From NCBI RefSeq assembly GCF_900119185.1, contig NZ_FPJE01000001.1:1-64000 (forward strand): a stretch of DNA of 64,000 nucleotides. Direction: 5' to 3'. Both the position numbers and the translations under genes were made by a program. This DNA is from Sinomicrobium oceani. Its GTDB lineage: Bacteria > Bacteroidota > Bacteroidia > Flavobacteriales > Flavobacteriaceae. Below the pieces are notes generated by a model, which worked only from the letters and a program-made list of their open reading frames with translations, was not told the DNA's origin and did no database searches. Below are positions 51,822 through 61,451 of this stretch, piece by piece; position 1 is the first letter of the stretch, and each line of letters opens with the position of its first letter.

Positions 51822-53828
51822 ATGAAATTCCAGGTAAAATCAGATTTTAAACCGACAGGAGATCAGCCGGAAGCCATACGGCAACTGGTTTCGGGTATCG
51901 AACATGAAGACAGGTATCAAACTTTACTGGGTGTTACCGGATCGGGAAAAACCTTTACGGTAGCCAATGTCATACAGGAAGTACAGCGTCCTACCCTGGT
52001 GCTGGCACACAATAAAACCCTGGCAGCACAGCTTTATTCGGAATTCAAGCAGTTTTTTCCGGACAATGCCGTGGAATATTTTGTCTCCTATTATGATTAC
52101 TATCAACCGGAAGCCTACATTCCTGTTTCGGGAACGTATATTGAAAAAGACCTCTCGATAAACGATGAGATCGAAAAACTCCGATTAAGTACAACCTCCT
52201 CCCTGCTTTCCGGAAGAAGGGATGTACTGGTTGTCGCTTCCGTATCGTGCCTGTACGGTATCGGTAACCCCCAGGAATTTCAGAAAAATGTTATCCCGAT
52301 CGAGCGGGACCAGGTGATCTCCAGGACCAAATTTCTCCACCTTCTCGTACAAAGCCTCTATTCGCGGACTACGGCCGATTTCCTTCGCGGAAACTTCCGC
52401 ATAAAAGGAGATACGGTCGATGTATTTCCCGGGTATGCTGATAATGCTTTCCGTATTCATTTCTTCGGAGATGAGATCGAGGATATCGAAGCTTTCGATC
52501 CGCAAACTAACGAGATCCTGGAAAAATATGAAAAACTGAATATCTACCCGGCCAATATCTTTGTCACTTCTCCCGATGTGCTGCAAAACGCCATCAAACA
52601 AATACAGGACGACCTGGTAAAACAGGTAGATTATTTTAAGGAAATCGGGAAACATCTCGAAGCAAAACGCCTGGACGAGCGGACCAATTTTGATCTGGAA
52701 ATGATCCGTGAACTCGGCTATTGCTCCGGTATCGAAAACTATTCGCGTTACCTTGACGGGCGGGAAGCCGGAACAAGGCCTTTCTGCCTTCTCGACTATT
52801 TCCCGGACGATTACCTGATGGTAGTCGATGAAAGTCACGTGACCATTCCACAGGTACACGCCATGTACGGAGGCGACCGGTCACGAAAGGAAAACCTCGT
52901 GGAATACGGGTTCAGGCTTCCTGCAGCCATGGACAACCGACCGTTGAAATTCGAAGAATTCGAAGCGTTGCAGAATCAGGTGATCTATGTCAGTGCCACT
53001 CCTGCAGATTATGAACTTCAAAAATCTGACGGCATTTACGTGGAACAGGTTATTCGCCCTACCGGGCTTCTTGACCCGGTGATCGAAGTACGCCCGAGCC
53101 AGAACCAGATCGACGATCTTGTCGAAGAGATACAACTCCGTACGGAAAAAGATGAGCGCGTACTGGTGACAACCCTGACCAAACGTATGGCCGAAGAACT
53201 CACCAAGTACCTCACCAGGATACAGGTACGGTGTCGCTACATACACAGTGATGTGGATACGCTGGAACGCGTGGAGATCATGCAGGACCTGCGTAAAGGC
53301 CTGTTCGATGTGCTGATCGGGGTGAACCTGCTCCGGGAGGGACTCGATCTGCCCGAAGTTTCCCTCGTCGCTATTCTCGATGCCGATAAGGAAGGATTCC
53401 TGAGAAGCGCCCGCTCTCTGACCCAGACCGTCGGACGGGCAGCCCGGAACCTGAACGGAAAGGCCATTATGTATGCCGACAAAATAACGGATAGTATGCA
53501 AAAGACAATCGATGAGACCAATTATCGAAGGGAAAAACAAATGGCTTTCAATACAGCAAACAATATTACGCCCAAAGCCCTCAATAAAAAGATCGATTCC
53601 GGTATCCGAAGAGTTTCAGCTACAGAAGCCTATCACGAAAATTTCCGGAAAGGACCGACAGCTGCCGCTGAACCGGATATGACCTATGCAACCAAAGAAC
53701 AGGTAGAAAAAAATATCCGGGAAAAACGTAAGGCCATGGAAAAAGCTGCCAAGGACCTGGATTTCATGCAGGCTGCAAAACTGAGGGATGAGATAAAAGC
53801 CCTACAGGAAAAAGTAAAATCCATGTAA
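51822..53828 (+). CDS. uvrB: Excinuclease ABC subunit B
   Basis: 668 residues from ATG 51822 (MKFQVKSDFKP); the frame is open further upstream, but that part crosses the terminator and shows no homology. Walker A GVTGSGKT (37-44), the beta-hairpin YYDYYQPEAYIP (about 87-98) that probes damaged DNA, the helicase motifs VVDESHVT and the C-terminal UVR motif AAKDLDFMQAAKLRDEIKALQ (about 640-660) for UvrC binding. It works with UvrA and UvrC in nucleotide excision repair. A TATCTTTA near-promoter box ends only four bases before ATG. Confidence 0.97.
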   Translation: MKFQVKSDFKPTGDQPEAIRQLVSGIEHEDRYQTLLGVTGSGKTFTVANVIQEVQRPTLVLAHNKTLAAQLYSEFKQFFPDNAVEYFVSYYDYYQPEAYIPVSGTYIEKDLSINDEIEKLRLSTTSSLLSGRRDVLVVASVSCLYGIGNPQEFQKNVIPIERDQVISRTKFLHLLVQSLYSRTTADFLRGNFRIKGDTVDVFPGYADNAFRIHFFGDEIEDIEAFDPQTNEILEKYEKLNIYPANIFVTSPDVLQNAIKQIQDDLVKQVDYFKEIGKHLEAKRLDERTNFDLEMIRELGYCSGIENYSRYLDGREAGTRPFCLLDYFPDDYLMVVDESHVTIPQVHAMYGGDRSRKENLVEYGFRLPAAMDNRPLKFEEFEALQNQVIYVSATPADYELQKSDGIYVEQVIRPTGLLDPVIEVRPSQNQIDDLVEEIQLRTEKDERVLVTTLTKRMAEELTKYLTRIQVRCRYIHSDVDTLERVEIMQDLRKGLFDVLIGVNLLREGLDLPEVSLVAILDADKEGFLRSARSLTQTVGRAARNLNGKAIMYADKITDSMQKTIDETNYRREKQMAFNTANNITPKALNKKIDSGIRRVSATEAYHENFRKGPTAAAEPDMTYATKEQVEKNIREKRKAMEKAAKDLDFMQAAKLRDEIKALQEKVKSM

Positions 53829-53997
53829 CACAGCGAAAAACCGGCATGGTCCGTCATTTTAGACTGTACCAATATATGCCTTTTCTAACAGAACTATATT
53901 CTTTTTGTTAAATAATGTTAATTCCTTATTTAAACAAGAATAATTATATAATATTCGGAAAGTTTAAGAATACTAATCGTCAATCTATATACCGGAA

Positions 53998-55005
53998 ATG
54001 CCTCGAAACCGAATACATATTCTCCTGTCTTCCGCTGCAGGTCTTGTCTTAATGTTTACGATCACATCCTGGAAGATTTTCAAAGAAAAAGAGAACTCCG
54101 ATCCTTATACCCAGAAGATTCCCGGAACCGAAATCTCCTTTGATATGGTACCTCTTAAAGGCGGTACTTTTGAAATGGGAAGTACCGGGAAAGAAGCCGG
54201 GCACCGTGATGACGAATCTCCCGTACATAAGGTAAAAATAAGTCCTTTCTGGATGGGTACACACGAAATCACATGGGATATCTACGAGCTGTTTCTCAAT
54301 AAAGGATACGAACAAACCATGAGCAGCGATCCCATTGGAGAAGAGGTAGATGCTGTATCCCGCCCTACGACACCATATCTGGACATGACTTTCGGAATGG
54401 GGAAAGAGCATATGCCTGCAGTAGGAATGACCCAATACAATGCGATCCAGTTCTGCAAATGGCTCTATATCAAAACGGGAGTTTTTTACCGGTTACCTAC
54501 CGAAGCGGAATGGGAGTATGCCTGCCGGGCAGGGACAACATCCGCATATTTTTTCGGGGATTCCGCAGATAAGCTGGCGGACTATGCGTGGTTTGCGGAG
54601 AACAGCGAAGAAAAAACACATCCCGTGGGTACCAAAAAACCAAATCCATGGGGACTTTACGATATTATCGGGAACGTTATGGAATGGACATCAGACCAAT
54701 ATGTGTCCGATAGCTATGAAAACTTCTCGGGAAAAACAGCAGAAAATCCTGTGGTGGATGCAACAGAATTATACCCGCGTGCGATCCGGGGAGGCAGCTT
54801 TAAAAACGCTGCAGAAGATCTCCGGTCTGCCCGGCGTTTTGCATCCGACCCCTCCTGGAAACAGATCGATCCCCAGATGCCCAAAAGCAACTGGTGGTTT
54901 CCGGAAGCCTCTTTTCTCGGTATTCGTGTAGTACGGCCGGTTGATCCGCCCTCCGAAGCGGAGATCCTGAGCTACTACGACAGGGAGCCCATTGAAGATT
55001 ATTGA
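53998..55005 (+). CDS. SUMF1-domain protein without the formylglycine cysteines
   Basis: 335 residues. N-terminal hydrophobic signal or anchor (about 8-24), then a SUMF1 fold: FDMVPLKGGTFEMGSTG (about 49-65), FWMGTHEITWDIYELFL (about 81-97), GMTQYNAIQFCKWL, YRLPTEAEWEYACRAGT (about 163-179) and RAIRGGSFKNAAEDLRSARR (about 260-279). True formylglycine-generating enzymes carry two Cys in the last block; here no Cys is present there, so sulfatase activation is unlikely. It may be a glycan-binding or structural relative. It overlaps the stretch in front of the Gfo/Idh gene (40-base gap), so both are one operon. Confidence 0.85.
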   Translation: MPRNRIHILLSSAAGLVLMFTITSWKIFKEKENSDPYTQKIPGTEISFDMVPLKGGTFEMGSTGKEAGHRDDESPVHKVKISPFWMGTHEITWDIYELFLNKGYEQTMSSDPIGEEVDAVSRPTTPYLDMTFGMGKEHMPAVGMTQYNAIQFCKWLYIKTGVFYRLPTEAEWEYACRAGTTSAYFFGDSADKLADYAWFAENSEEKTHPVGTKKPNPWGLYDIIGNVMEWTSDQYVSDSYENFSGKTAENPVVDATELYPRAIRGGSFKNAAEDLRSARRFASDPSWKQIDPQMPKSNWWFPEASFLGIRVVRPVDPPSEAEILSYYDREPIEDY

Positions 55006-55045
55006 TATATCAACCTTAACCGTTAATTATAAATTCCTTTTTCTT

Positions 55046-56368
55046 ATGAAACCATCCAACGCAAATAGCCGTAGAGATTTTATGAAAACCGCGGCTTTGG
55101 CCACTGCCGGAGCCACCATGTTAAACCCGATCAGTATCCCCGGGGCTTATGCTGCCGGAAGCGATGTGATAAAGATTGCTCTTATAGGATGCGGAGGCCG
55201 GGGTACCGGAGCTGCATTTCAGGCCTTTGAAACCGGGCATAACCTGAAGCTTGTGGCTATGGCCGATGCCTTTGAGGATCAACTGGAAGACAGCTATTCC
55301 AAACTCCTTAAAAAATTCGGAAAAGAAAAGGTAGATGTTCCGCAAGAAAGGAAATTTACAGGTTTCGATGCCTATAAAAATGCCATCAAAGAAGCCGATG
55401 TGGTCCTGATTGCCACTCCGCCGGGGTTTCGGCCCACCCACTTTGAGGAAGCCATCAACCAGAATAAACAGGTATTTATGGAAAAACCCGTAGCGACAGA
55501 TGCCACGGGGATACGCAAGGTCCTGGAAGTTGCTGAAAAAGCAAAAGCCAAGAAACTCAATGTTGTGGTCGGACTCCAGCGAAGATATCAGGATAATTAT
55601 ATAGAAACCATAAAGAGAATACACGATGGTGCCATAGGCGATATCGTCGGCGGACAGGTTTTCTGGAACGGTGGAGGTGTATGGGTGCGCGAAAGACAAC
55701 CCGGACAAACGGAAATGGAATACCAGATGCGGAACTGGTATTATTTTAACTGGCTGTGCGGTGACCATATCGTAGAACAGCATGTACACAATATCGATGT
55801 GGCCAACTGGGTAAAGGGAAGCTATCCCGTTAAAGCCGAAGGAACCGGCGGACGACTCATACGTACGGGAAAAGATAACGGTGAGATCTTTGACCATCAC
55901 GTCGTGCTTTTTACCTACGATGACGGAACGGTGATACACAGCGAATGCCGCCATTTTCCCGGAGTACACAATCGTGTGGACGAAAGCTTCCAGGGAACGA
56001 AGGGACGTACTTTTATGCACGCCGGAAATCATGGGGTACTATGGGATGCCAAAGGTAACGAACTCTATAAACACAACGGAGAGCACAATGCAAATCCGTA
56101 TCAGACCGAACACAACGAACTCTTCGGTGCAATAGTCAAAGGAGAATACAAATTTGCCGATGCAGAAAATGCGGCCAAAAGTACCATGACAGCTATTATG
56201 GGACGATATGCGACCTACTCCGGGAAAATTATCAACTGGGATGAAGCATTGAACTCCGAAGTAGAACTAATGCCGGATACGCTGGACTGGAATGCCATGC
56301 CTAAAGTGGTACCCGGAGAAGACGGATACTATCCGCATGCCATCCCGGGAAAAACCAAAGTTATTTAA
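55046..56368 (+). CDS. Tat-exported Gfo/Idh/MocA oxidoreductase
   Basis: 440 residues from ATG 55046 (MKPSNANSRRDFMKTAALATAG), where a twin-arginine signal (Arg9-Arg10) begins; upstream in-frame codons would mask it. NAD(P) site IALIGCGGRGTG (44-55), EKPVATDATG (about 145-154) with the family Lys, and YNWLCGDHIVEQHVHNIDVANW-like FNWLCGDHIVEQHVHNIDV (about 232-250) with the catalytic His. These proteins oxidise or rearrange sugar derivatives; those with a Tat signal work in the periplasm with tightly bound NAD(P). It shares an operon with the SUMF1-domain gene and its last 8 bases overlap the convergent beta-lactamase-like gene. Confidence 0.93.
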   Translation: MKPSNANSRRDFMKTAALATAGATMLNPISIPGAYAAGSDVIKIALIGCGGRGTGAAFQAFETGHNLKLVAMADAFEDQLEDSYSKLLKKFGKEKVDVPQERKFTGFDAYKNAIKEADVVLIATPPGFRPTHFEEAINQNKQVFMEKPVATDATGIRKVLEVAEKAKAKKLNVVVGLQRRYQDNYIETIKRIHDGAIGDIVGGQVFWNGGGVWVRERQPGQTEMEYQMRNWYYFNWLCGDHIVEQHVHNIDVANWVKGSYPVKAEGTGGRLIRTGKDNGEIFDHHVVLFTYDDGTVIHSECRHFPGVHNRVDESFQGTKGRTFMHAGNHGVLWDAKGNELYKHNGEHNANPYQTEHNELFGAIVKGEYKFADAENAAKSTMTAIMGRYATYSGKIINWDEALNSEVELMPDTLDWNAMPKVVPGEDGYYPHAIPGKTKVI

Positions 56369-57524
56369 GGTGATTACGATTCGCTGATATGGCGAGTAAT
56401 TCATTATGATAAATCTGCCTGCCCAATTCCGCAAGGAAGGGCAGGCCTTTTTCTTTGTAAGCGTATACCCCGTCATTCAATATCCCGTTGTCATTCACTG
56501 TTACAGTCGCCGTAAGTATAAATTCCACCCCGCTTTCCTTATCCTTTATATAAGCACAATCCGTTAGCGTACCGTAAGCATAGCCTACCTTGTTATAGAT
56601 CTCCAGGTTTTCCGGAATGGTAGCCACGGTATCACCGAAAAGAAAAAAACGATCGTAACTCTCCGGGTATTTCAAGGCATCATAACCGGCCTCTTCCGGG
56701 GTTGCTTTCATGGCATAAAGCAGGAACTTCCGGTCTTCCGCCCTCAGATCGAACTGGTGTTTTTCCGGATATAGCTGCGGGAAGATCAACCGCTTCATCG
56801 TATTGTGAAGTGTCTTAACCGGATAGTAATTTTTCAGGGAGAAATCCATAGGCCCTTCTACCAGTACACTGTCTTTGATATAGCCCTTCCCCTTCGAAAC
56901 TTCCCGGAGATCCAGTGTATCCGGAGCGCTGTTATAACTGGAAAACAATTGTACCAGGGTAGTGTCATTTTTATAGGCAACTATGGGTTTTGTCGCAATA
57001 TCAGCAGCATGCTCTACAGACAACCGATGAGAAAGCCGAAACGGTTGCAGGCCTTTATCTTTCATTTTCTGATTGACGTAATCCGTACCCAGGAACTCGT
57101 ACAACCGGTTAAAAGCCCTGTTATCGCTCACCGCAAAAATTTGCCTTACGGCTTCTGCCACCGTAGTCTCTTCCTTCTCTTCTTCCAGAAAGAAACGGGT
57201 ATTACGGTTCATCCATTTTTTCTCTTTGATCCTTTCCATAGCAAGTATGGCCATGGGGAACTTGACGGTACTTGCAGGATAAAAATACAAACTGTCTTTT
57301 GCCCGGTAGAAGAAATCGTCGAATACCGGTTTCCCGGAAGGATCGTACGTAATACGCGAGAAAACCACCTGTACCCCATGGCTCTCTGGATCGTCCATGA
57401 TCCTTTGAATTTCCGGAAGTTCGGCAGCCAGTGCTGTACGTATCGGCGTAGTAACATCTGTCTTTGATGTTTTTTTACAAGCCACAAGACTTAAAAGAAG
57501 AACACAGTATAGAAGTCGAAACAT
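56361..57524 (-). CDS. Serine beta-lactamase-like hydrolase, lipoprotein
   Basis: 387 residues from ATG 57524 (MFRLLYCVLLLSLVAC; lipobox Cys16); ATG 57536 is an alternative. SxxK is Ser85-Thr-Val-Lys88 in PASTVKFP, SDN is Ser133-Asp-Asn135, and the KTG-like triad is Lys-Val-Gly in YNKVGYAYG (about 331-339). This fits class A beta-lactamase/penicillin-binding folds; family members in Bacteroidota are annotated as class A-like hydrolases of unknown substrate. Lipid-anchored and periplasmic. The last 8 bases overlap the convergent Gfo/Idh gene. Confidence 0.87.
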   Translation of the reverse strand: MFRLLYCVLLLSLVACKKTSKTDVTTPIRTALAAELPEIQRIMDDPESHGVQVVFSRITYDPSGKPVFDDFFYRAKDSLYFYPASTVKFPMAILAMERIKEKKWMNRNTRFFLEEEKEETTVAEAVRQIFAVSDNRAFNRLYEFLGTDYVNQKMKDKGLQPFRLSHRLSVEHAADIATKPIVAYKNDTTLVQLFSSYNSAPDTLDLREVSKGKGYIKDSVLVEGPMDFSLKNYYPVKTLHNTMKRLIFPQLYPEKHQFDLRAEDRKFLLYAMKATPEEAGYDALKYPESYDRFFLFGDTVATIPENLEIYNKVGYAYGTLTDCAYIKDKESGVEFILTATVTVNDNGILNDGVYAYKEKGLPFLAELGRQIYHNELLAISANRNHLK

Positions 57525-57658
57525 AATCACTAACATCCTGATTTTGAAATAAATTTAAAAAAAATATTTCAAAATTCCCGCATATCACTGGATGATCATG
57601 AAAGATTTTACCCCGGATGGTAAAAGGAAATTCACTTTAAGACAGGGCGAAATATAAA

Positions 57659-58201
57659 CTACCGGGAACCTCCCCCGGATTGGTAGTCTTCCCAGGAGGT
57701 GGTTTCAAAGATGTCATCCCCGAAATACCTGGCTATTTTCAGAAATTTCTCTGGTGTCTGGTAACCCGGTACCGGCGAAAGTAACTGTTGTTTTTCATTC
57801 AGAAAAACCACGGTGGGATAACTCAGGCGGTTCTGAAGCAATGCTGCCGCAAGTTCGTGATATCCTCTGCGACCGGCTGCCACATATTTAAAAGTACGCC
57901 CGTTATATGCTATTTCTTCTTTTCCTTCCCCGTCCAGTTTGACCATATAAAATTTGTCGCGCATATAAGCAGCTACTTCCGGATTGGCAAAAGTATCCTT
58001 ATCCATTTTCTTACACCATCCGCACCAGTCGGTGTACACATCGACAAATATCTTCTTCGGAGAAGTATCCTGTTTTGATTTTGCTACTGCCTTTTCCCAA
58101 CTCATCCAGTTCACGGAAAGGTCTTCCTGTCCGAAGACAGCCGTAAACATTCCCAGAAGTAAGATCAGCAGAAAAGACAATATATACCGTATCCAGGCCA
58201 T
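57659..58201 (-). CDS. Thioredoxin-family protein
   Basis: 180 residues, signal peptide to about residue 24 (FGQ). KIFVDVYTDWCGWCKKMDKDTF (about 50-71) with the active-site Cys60-Gly-Trp-Cys63, and YPTVVFLNEKQQLL (cis-Pro, about 129-142). The WCGWCK site and DTF loop are those of the periplasmic thioredoxin/DsbD-like group that reduces or isomerises disulfides. No partner reductase is next to it. It is divergent from the AI-2E transporter. Confidence 0.91.
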   Translation of the reverse strand: MAWIRYILSFLLILLLGMFTAVFGQEDLSVNWMSWEKAVAKSKQDTSPKKIFVDVYTDWCGWCKKMDKDTFANPEVAAYMRDKFYMVKLDGEGKEEIAYNGRTFKYVAAGRRGYHELAAALLQNRLSYPTVVFLNEKQQLLSPVPGYQTPEKFLKIARYFGDDIFETTSWEDYQSGGGSR

Positions 58202-58418
58202 GGTTCTGTATTTTAGTGCATAAAGGTAAGAAAAACTTTGACATCCGGCCGGTTATTTACGCTCCTTACCTTACCGGAATACGGATATTGACGGCTTTTT
58301 GGTTCCGGGTTCCCTTCAAAATAATACGATCTTCGGTTATGTGTACTCCACATGAAATTATTACATTTACTTTTTCTGACAGCAGCCTCTTCTGTCTTAC
58401 GGGATTTAAGAATATACT

Positions 58419-59510
58419 ATGATAAATTCAAAGATTATTGCCAACGGAATTATCCGGGCGGTAGGCATACTGGTCGGAATAGCACTTCTACTGTTTCTCC
58501 TGTACAAGATCAAAGCAGTTCTGATCTATATCGCTTTTGCAGTCGTTATATCACTTATCGGAAGACCAATAGTCCGGTTTTTCAAATACAAACTGCATTT
58601 CGGCAACACCATTTCCGTGGTAATCACCATGACACTGCTCGTAGGTATTATTGCCGGCCTGGTGGCTATGTTCATTCCCCTCATTATCCAGCAGGGGCAT
58701 AACCTCTCTCTGCTCAATATCAATGAACTTCAGCGAAATCTGGAAAGCCTCTACACCCAGATCAGTGATTATCTTGCGGCGCGGCAGATAGATATCTCTC
58801 AGTCTTTAAAAGAATCCGATGTATTCTCGGCCTTCGGGATATCCGCCATTCCCGATTTCCTGAACTCCCTGGTCGGCACTATAGGAAATTTCGGTGCGGG
58901 ATTATTCTCTGTCGTTTTTATCTCCTTTTTTTTCCTGAAAGACAGCAGGCTATTCGATGCTTCGGTCTTTACACTCATTCCGGACAACAAGGAAGAAAAA
59001 GCCCGGAGGTCTATGGAAAAGATCAAAAACCTGCTTTCCAGATATTTTATAGGTCTGGTTTTACAAATCCTTATACTTTTTGTCATATACACCATTATTT
59101 TACTGATCCTGGGCATTCCCAATGCACTGGTTATAGCCTTCCTCTGCGCCCTGCTCAACCTTATTCCCTATATCGGCCCGCTTATCGGCGGATCTCTGAT
59201 GATCATCCTCACCATGACAGGGAACCTCGGAGAAGATTTCAGCAGCGTTATACTTCCCAAGAGTATTTATGTCCTTATCGGTTTTATAATTGGTCAGCTT
59301 GTCGATAATTTTGTAAGCCAACCGGTTATTTTCTCCAACAGCGTCAAATCGCATCCGCTCGAAATTTTTCTCATCATTATCATAGGAGGGCTACTTTTCG
59401 GGGTAACGGGAATGATTATTGCCGTTCCTGCATACACGGCGATAAAAGTAGTTTTGAAAGAGTTTCTGGCCGAAAACAAGATCGTAAAAAGCCTGACCAA
59501 AAACCTGTAA
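58419..59510 (+). CDS. AI-2E family transporter (PerM-like)
   Basis: 363 residues, eight membrane segments with the central soluble stretch (about 95-150). Family motifs are RPIVRFFKYKLHFGNTISVVITM (about 49-71), RYFIGLVLQILILFVIYTIILLILGIPNALVIAFLCALLNLIPYIGPLIGG (about 208-259) and the end block HPLEIFLIIIIGGLLFGVTGMIIAVPAYTAIKVVLKEF. Members move small molecules or ions; some are Na+(Li+)/H+ antiporters and one exports AI-2. Which applies here is unclear. The next gene begins seven bases behind the stop. Confidence 0.93.
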   Translation: MINSKIIANGIIRAVGILVGIALLLFLLYKIKAVLIYIAFAVVISLIGRPIVRFFKYKLHFGNTISVVITMTLLVGIIAGLVAMFIPLIIQQGHNLSLLNINELQRNLESLYTQISDYLAARQIDISQSLKESDVFSAFGISAIPDFLNSLVGTIGNFGAGLFSVVFISFFFLKDSRLFDASVFTLIPDNKEEKARRSMEKIKNLLSRYFIGLVLQILILFVIYTIILLILGIPNALVIAFLCALLNLIPYIGPLIGGSLMIILTMTGNLGEDFSSVILPKSIYVLIGFIIGQLVDNFVSQPVIFSNSVKSHPLEIFLIIIIGGLLFGVTGMIIAVPAYTAIKVVLKEFLAENKIVKSLTKNL

Positions 59511-59516
59511 TTCATC

Positions 59517-60713
59517 TTGAATAAAACACTATTATATCCGGAGGTACAACAGTATATTTCCGAAAATATTTATACCGACACCGTAGCGCTCAGCCTTCGG
59601 AAAAGTCCTTTTGAAGGGATTGCCATGCACGAAATAACCGGGCAGATCGATGCCAGGAAAAAGTCGGAAAAAAAACTACCCTCCTGGTTTTCGACTCCGG
59701 GGATCTATTACCCCTCCAAATTGTCGATAGAACAAACCTCATCGGAAAAAACAGCCGGGTACAAGGCTTCACTGACCGGAGGTGACTCCCTGATAGACCT
59801 CACCGGAGGCTTCGGAGTCGATTGCCGATTTTTTGCCCGGCAGTTCAAACAGGTATTTCATTGCGAGGTCAACGAAGAACTTTCGGCAATCGCCGCTCAC
59901 AACTTCCGGCTCCTCGGGATAACGAATATCACAACCGTTCCGGGTAACGGTATCGATTATATCCGGACATCCGGAAAGCAGTTCGATTGGATCTATATAG
60001 ACCCTTCACGCAGAAGTGACAGCAAAGGAAAAGTCTTTATGCTTGCAGACTGTATTCCGGATGTTCCTTTTCACCTGGATATGCTCTTTACCCATGTGGA
60101 CAATATTCTTATCAAGACCTCCCCCATACTGGATATCTCCAACGGTATCCGGGAATTGTGTGACGTCCGGGAAATCCACATTGTAGCCGTAAACAATGAA
60201 GTAAAGGAATTACTATGGCTATTAGAGAAAAAATATACCGGAGACTGCCAGATAAAAACCGTTAACCTAAACGATCCCCATACGGAAAAATTTAATTTTC
60301 GAAGGGAAGCCGAGACCGGTGCCCATGTATCTTATAGCCCGCCCCTGAACTATCTGTACGAACCGAATGCCGCCATAATGAAATCGGGAGGTTTCCGGTC
60401 GCTTTCGAAGAAAACAGGACTGTCCAAACTTCATCAGCACACCCATTTGTACACTTCCGAAGACTGCTTTCCGGACTTTCCCGGGCGTACGTTCAGGATA
60501 CTGAAAATAATGGATTACAATAAAAAGGCTATTAAAAAAGAGCTGGGTGCAGGACGGGCCAATATCACCACCCGAAACTTCCCCGAAAGCGTAGCGACAA
60601 TCCGCAAAAAATTCGGGATAAAAGATGGGGGGGACCGCTATGTCTTTTTCACAACAGACCGGAACGACACCAAAACAGTGCTGATATGTGCAAAAAGTAA
60701 TGTAATTTTATAA
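59517..60713 (+). CDS. Class I SAM methyltransferase, THUMP-like group
   Basis: 398 residues; starts with TTG (MNKTLLYPEVQQYI), only six bases after the transporter stop, and the next ATG would remove conserved residues. SAM site LIDLTGGFGVDCRFFA (about 92-107), IYIDPSRRSDSKGKVF (about 155-170) with the IDPxRR motif of RNA methyltransferase-like proteins, and a long C-terminal region (about 240-398) with RANITTRNFPESVATIRKKFGIKDGG, shared with the THUMP-like domain family. RNA is the most likely substrate. Organised as one operon with the AI-2E transporter gene. Confidence 0.89.
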   Translation: MNKTLLYPEVQQYISENIYTDTVALSLRKSPFEGIAMHEITGQIDARKKSEKKLPSWFSTPGIYYPSKLSIEQTSSEKTAGYKASLTGGDSLIDLTGGFGVDCRFFARQFKQVFHCEVNEELSAIAAHNFRLLGITNITTVPGNGIDYIRTSGKQFDWIYIDPSRRSDSKGKVFMLADCIPDVPFHLDMLFTHVDNILIKTSPILDISNGIRELCDVREIHIVAVNNEVKELLWLLEKKYTGDCQIKTVNLNDPHTEKFNFRREAETGAHVSYSPPLNYLYEPNAAIMKSGGFRSLSKKTGLSKLHQHTHLYTSEDCFPDFPGRTFRILKIMDYNKKAIKKELGAGRANITTRNFPESVATIRKKFGIKDGGDRYVFFTTDRNDTKTVLICAKSNVIL

Positions 60714-60769
60714 CAATGAAACGGATCGGCGCATACGCTCCATACCTGTAATTCGAATACCTAAAAAAG

Positions 60770-61429
60770 ATGTTCACTTTCTTTCAAAAAAAGCAAAAGG
60801 ACTATCCGGACTACTGGCTGGCCTACGAGGAGTGTTTCCGGGAAAAAAACGGACCGGAAATCTTCAATACCCGTTTTGTTGCGCTCGATACGGAAACCAC
60901 AGGATTCCATTATAAAAATGACCGGGTGCTCAGCATCGGGGCCGTATCCGTGATGCAAAACACCATCTCCGTCGCTGACGTTTTCGAGATCTATATCCGC
61001 CAGGACACTTTTAATCCCGAAACCGTTAAGATACACGGGTTACTCCGTGAAGACAGACGCGTGGATGCCGTGAGTGAAGAGGAAGCGATACGACAATTCC
61101 TGGATTATATCGGGAATGCGGTTCTCGTGGCCCACCATGCCAACTTTGATCTCACCATGCTAAACACAGCCCTGAAACGCATGGGATTACCGAAACTGAA
61201 AAACCAGGTACTGGATACCTCGGTCCTCTACACGAGATCGCGGATCACCTCTAATCTTATAGATCATAACCGGAGTTACAGCCTGGACGAACTTGCCGAT
61301 ACCCTCAATGTAGCCAAAAGTGACCGCCACACTGCTACCGGAGATGCCTATATCACGGCACTGGTCTTTCTGAAAGTACTGTCGCGGCTCGAAAAGAAGG
61401 GAATACACAAAAACAAAGACCTGTCCTGA
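60770..61429 (+). CDS. DnaQ-like 3'-5' exonuclease
   Basis: 219 residues. ExoI FVALDTETTGF (Asp40, Glu42), ExoII HHANFDLTML (about 120-129) and ExoIII epsilon type HTATGDAYITALVF (about 185-198) make a complete DEDDh active site. It may proofread for the replicative polymerase or process RNA/DNA ends. The short N-terminal part (1-30, FFQKKQKDYPDYWLAYEECF) is typical of the Bacteroidota version often found beside a CBS/nucleotidyltransferase gene. That partner is absent here. Gap to the methyltransferase gene is 56 bases. Confidence 0.92.
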   Translation: MFTFFQKKQKDYPDYWLAYEECFREKNGPEIFNTRFVALDTETTGFHYKNDRVLSIGAVSVMQNTISVADVFEIYIRQDTFNPETVKIHGLLREDRRVDAVSEEEAIRQFLDYIGNAVLVAHHANFDLTMLNTALKRMGLPKLKNQVLDTSVLYTRSRITSNLIDHNRSYSLDELADTLNVAKSDRHTATGDAYITALVFLKVLSRLEKKGIHKNKDLS

Positions 61430-61451
61430 TTCCTTTTTCCCGACTTATCCT

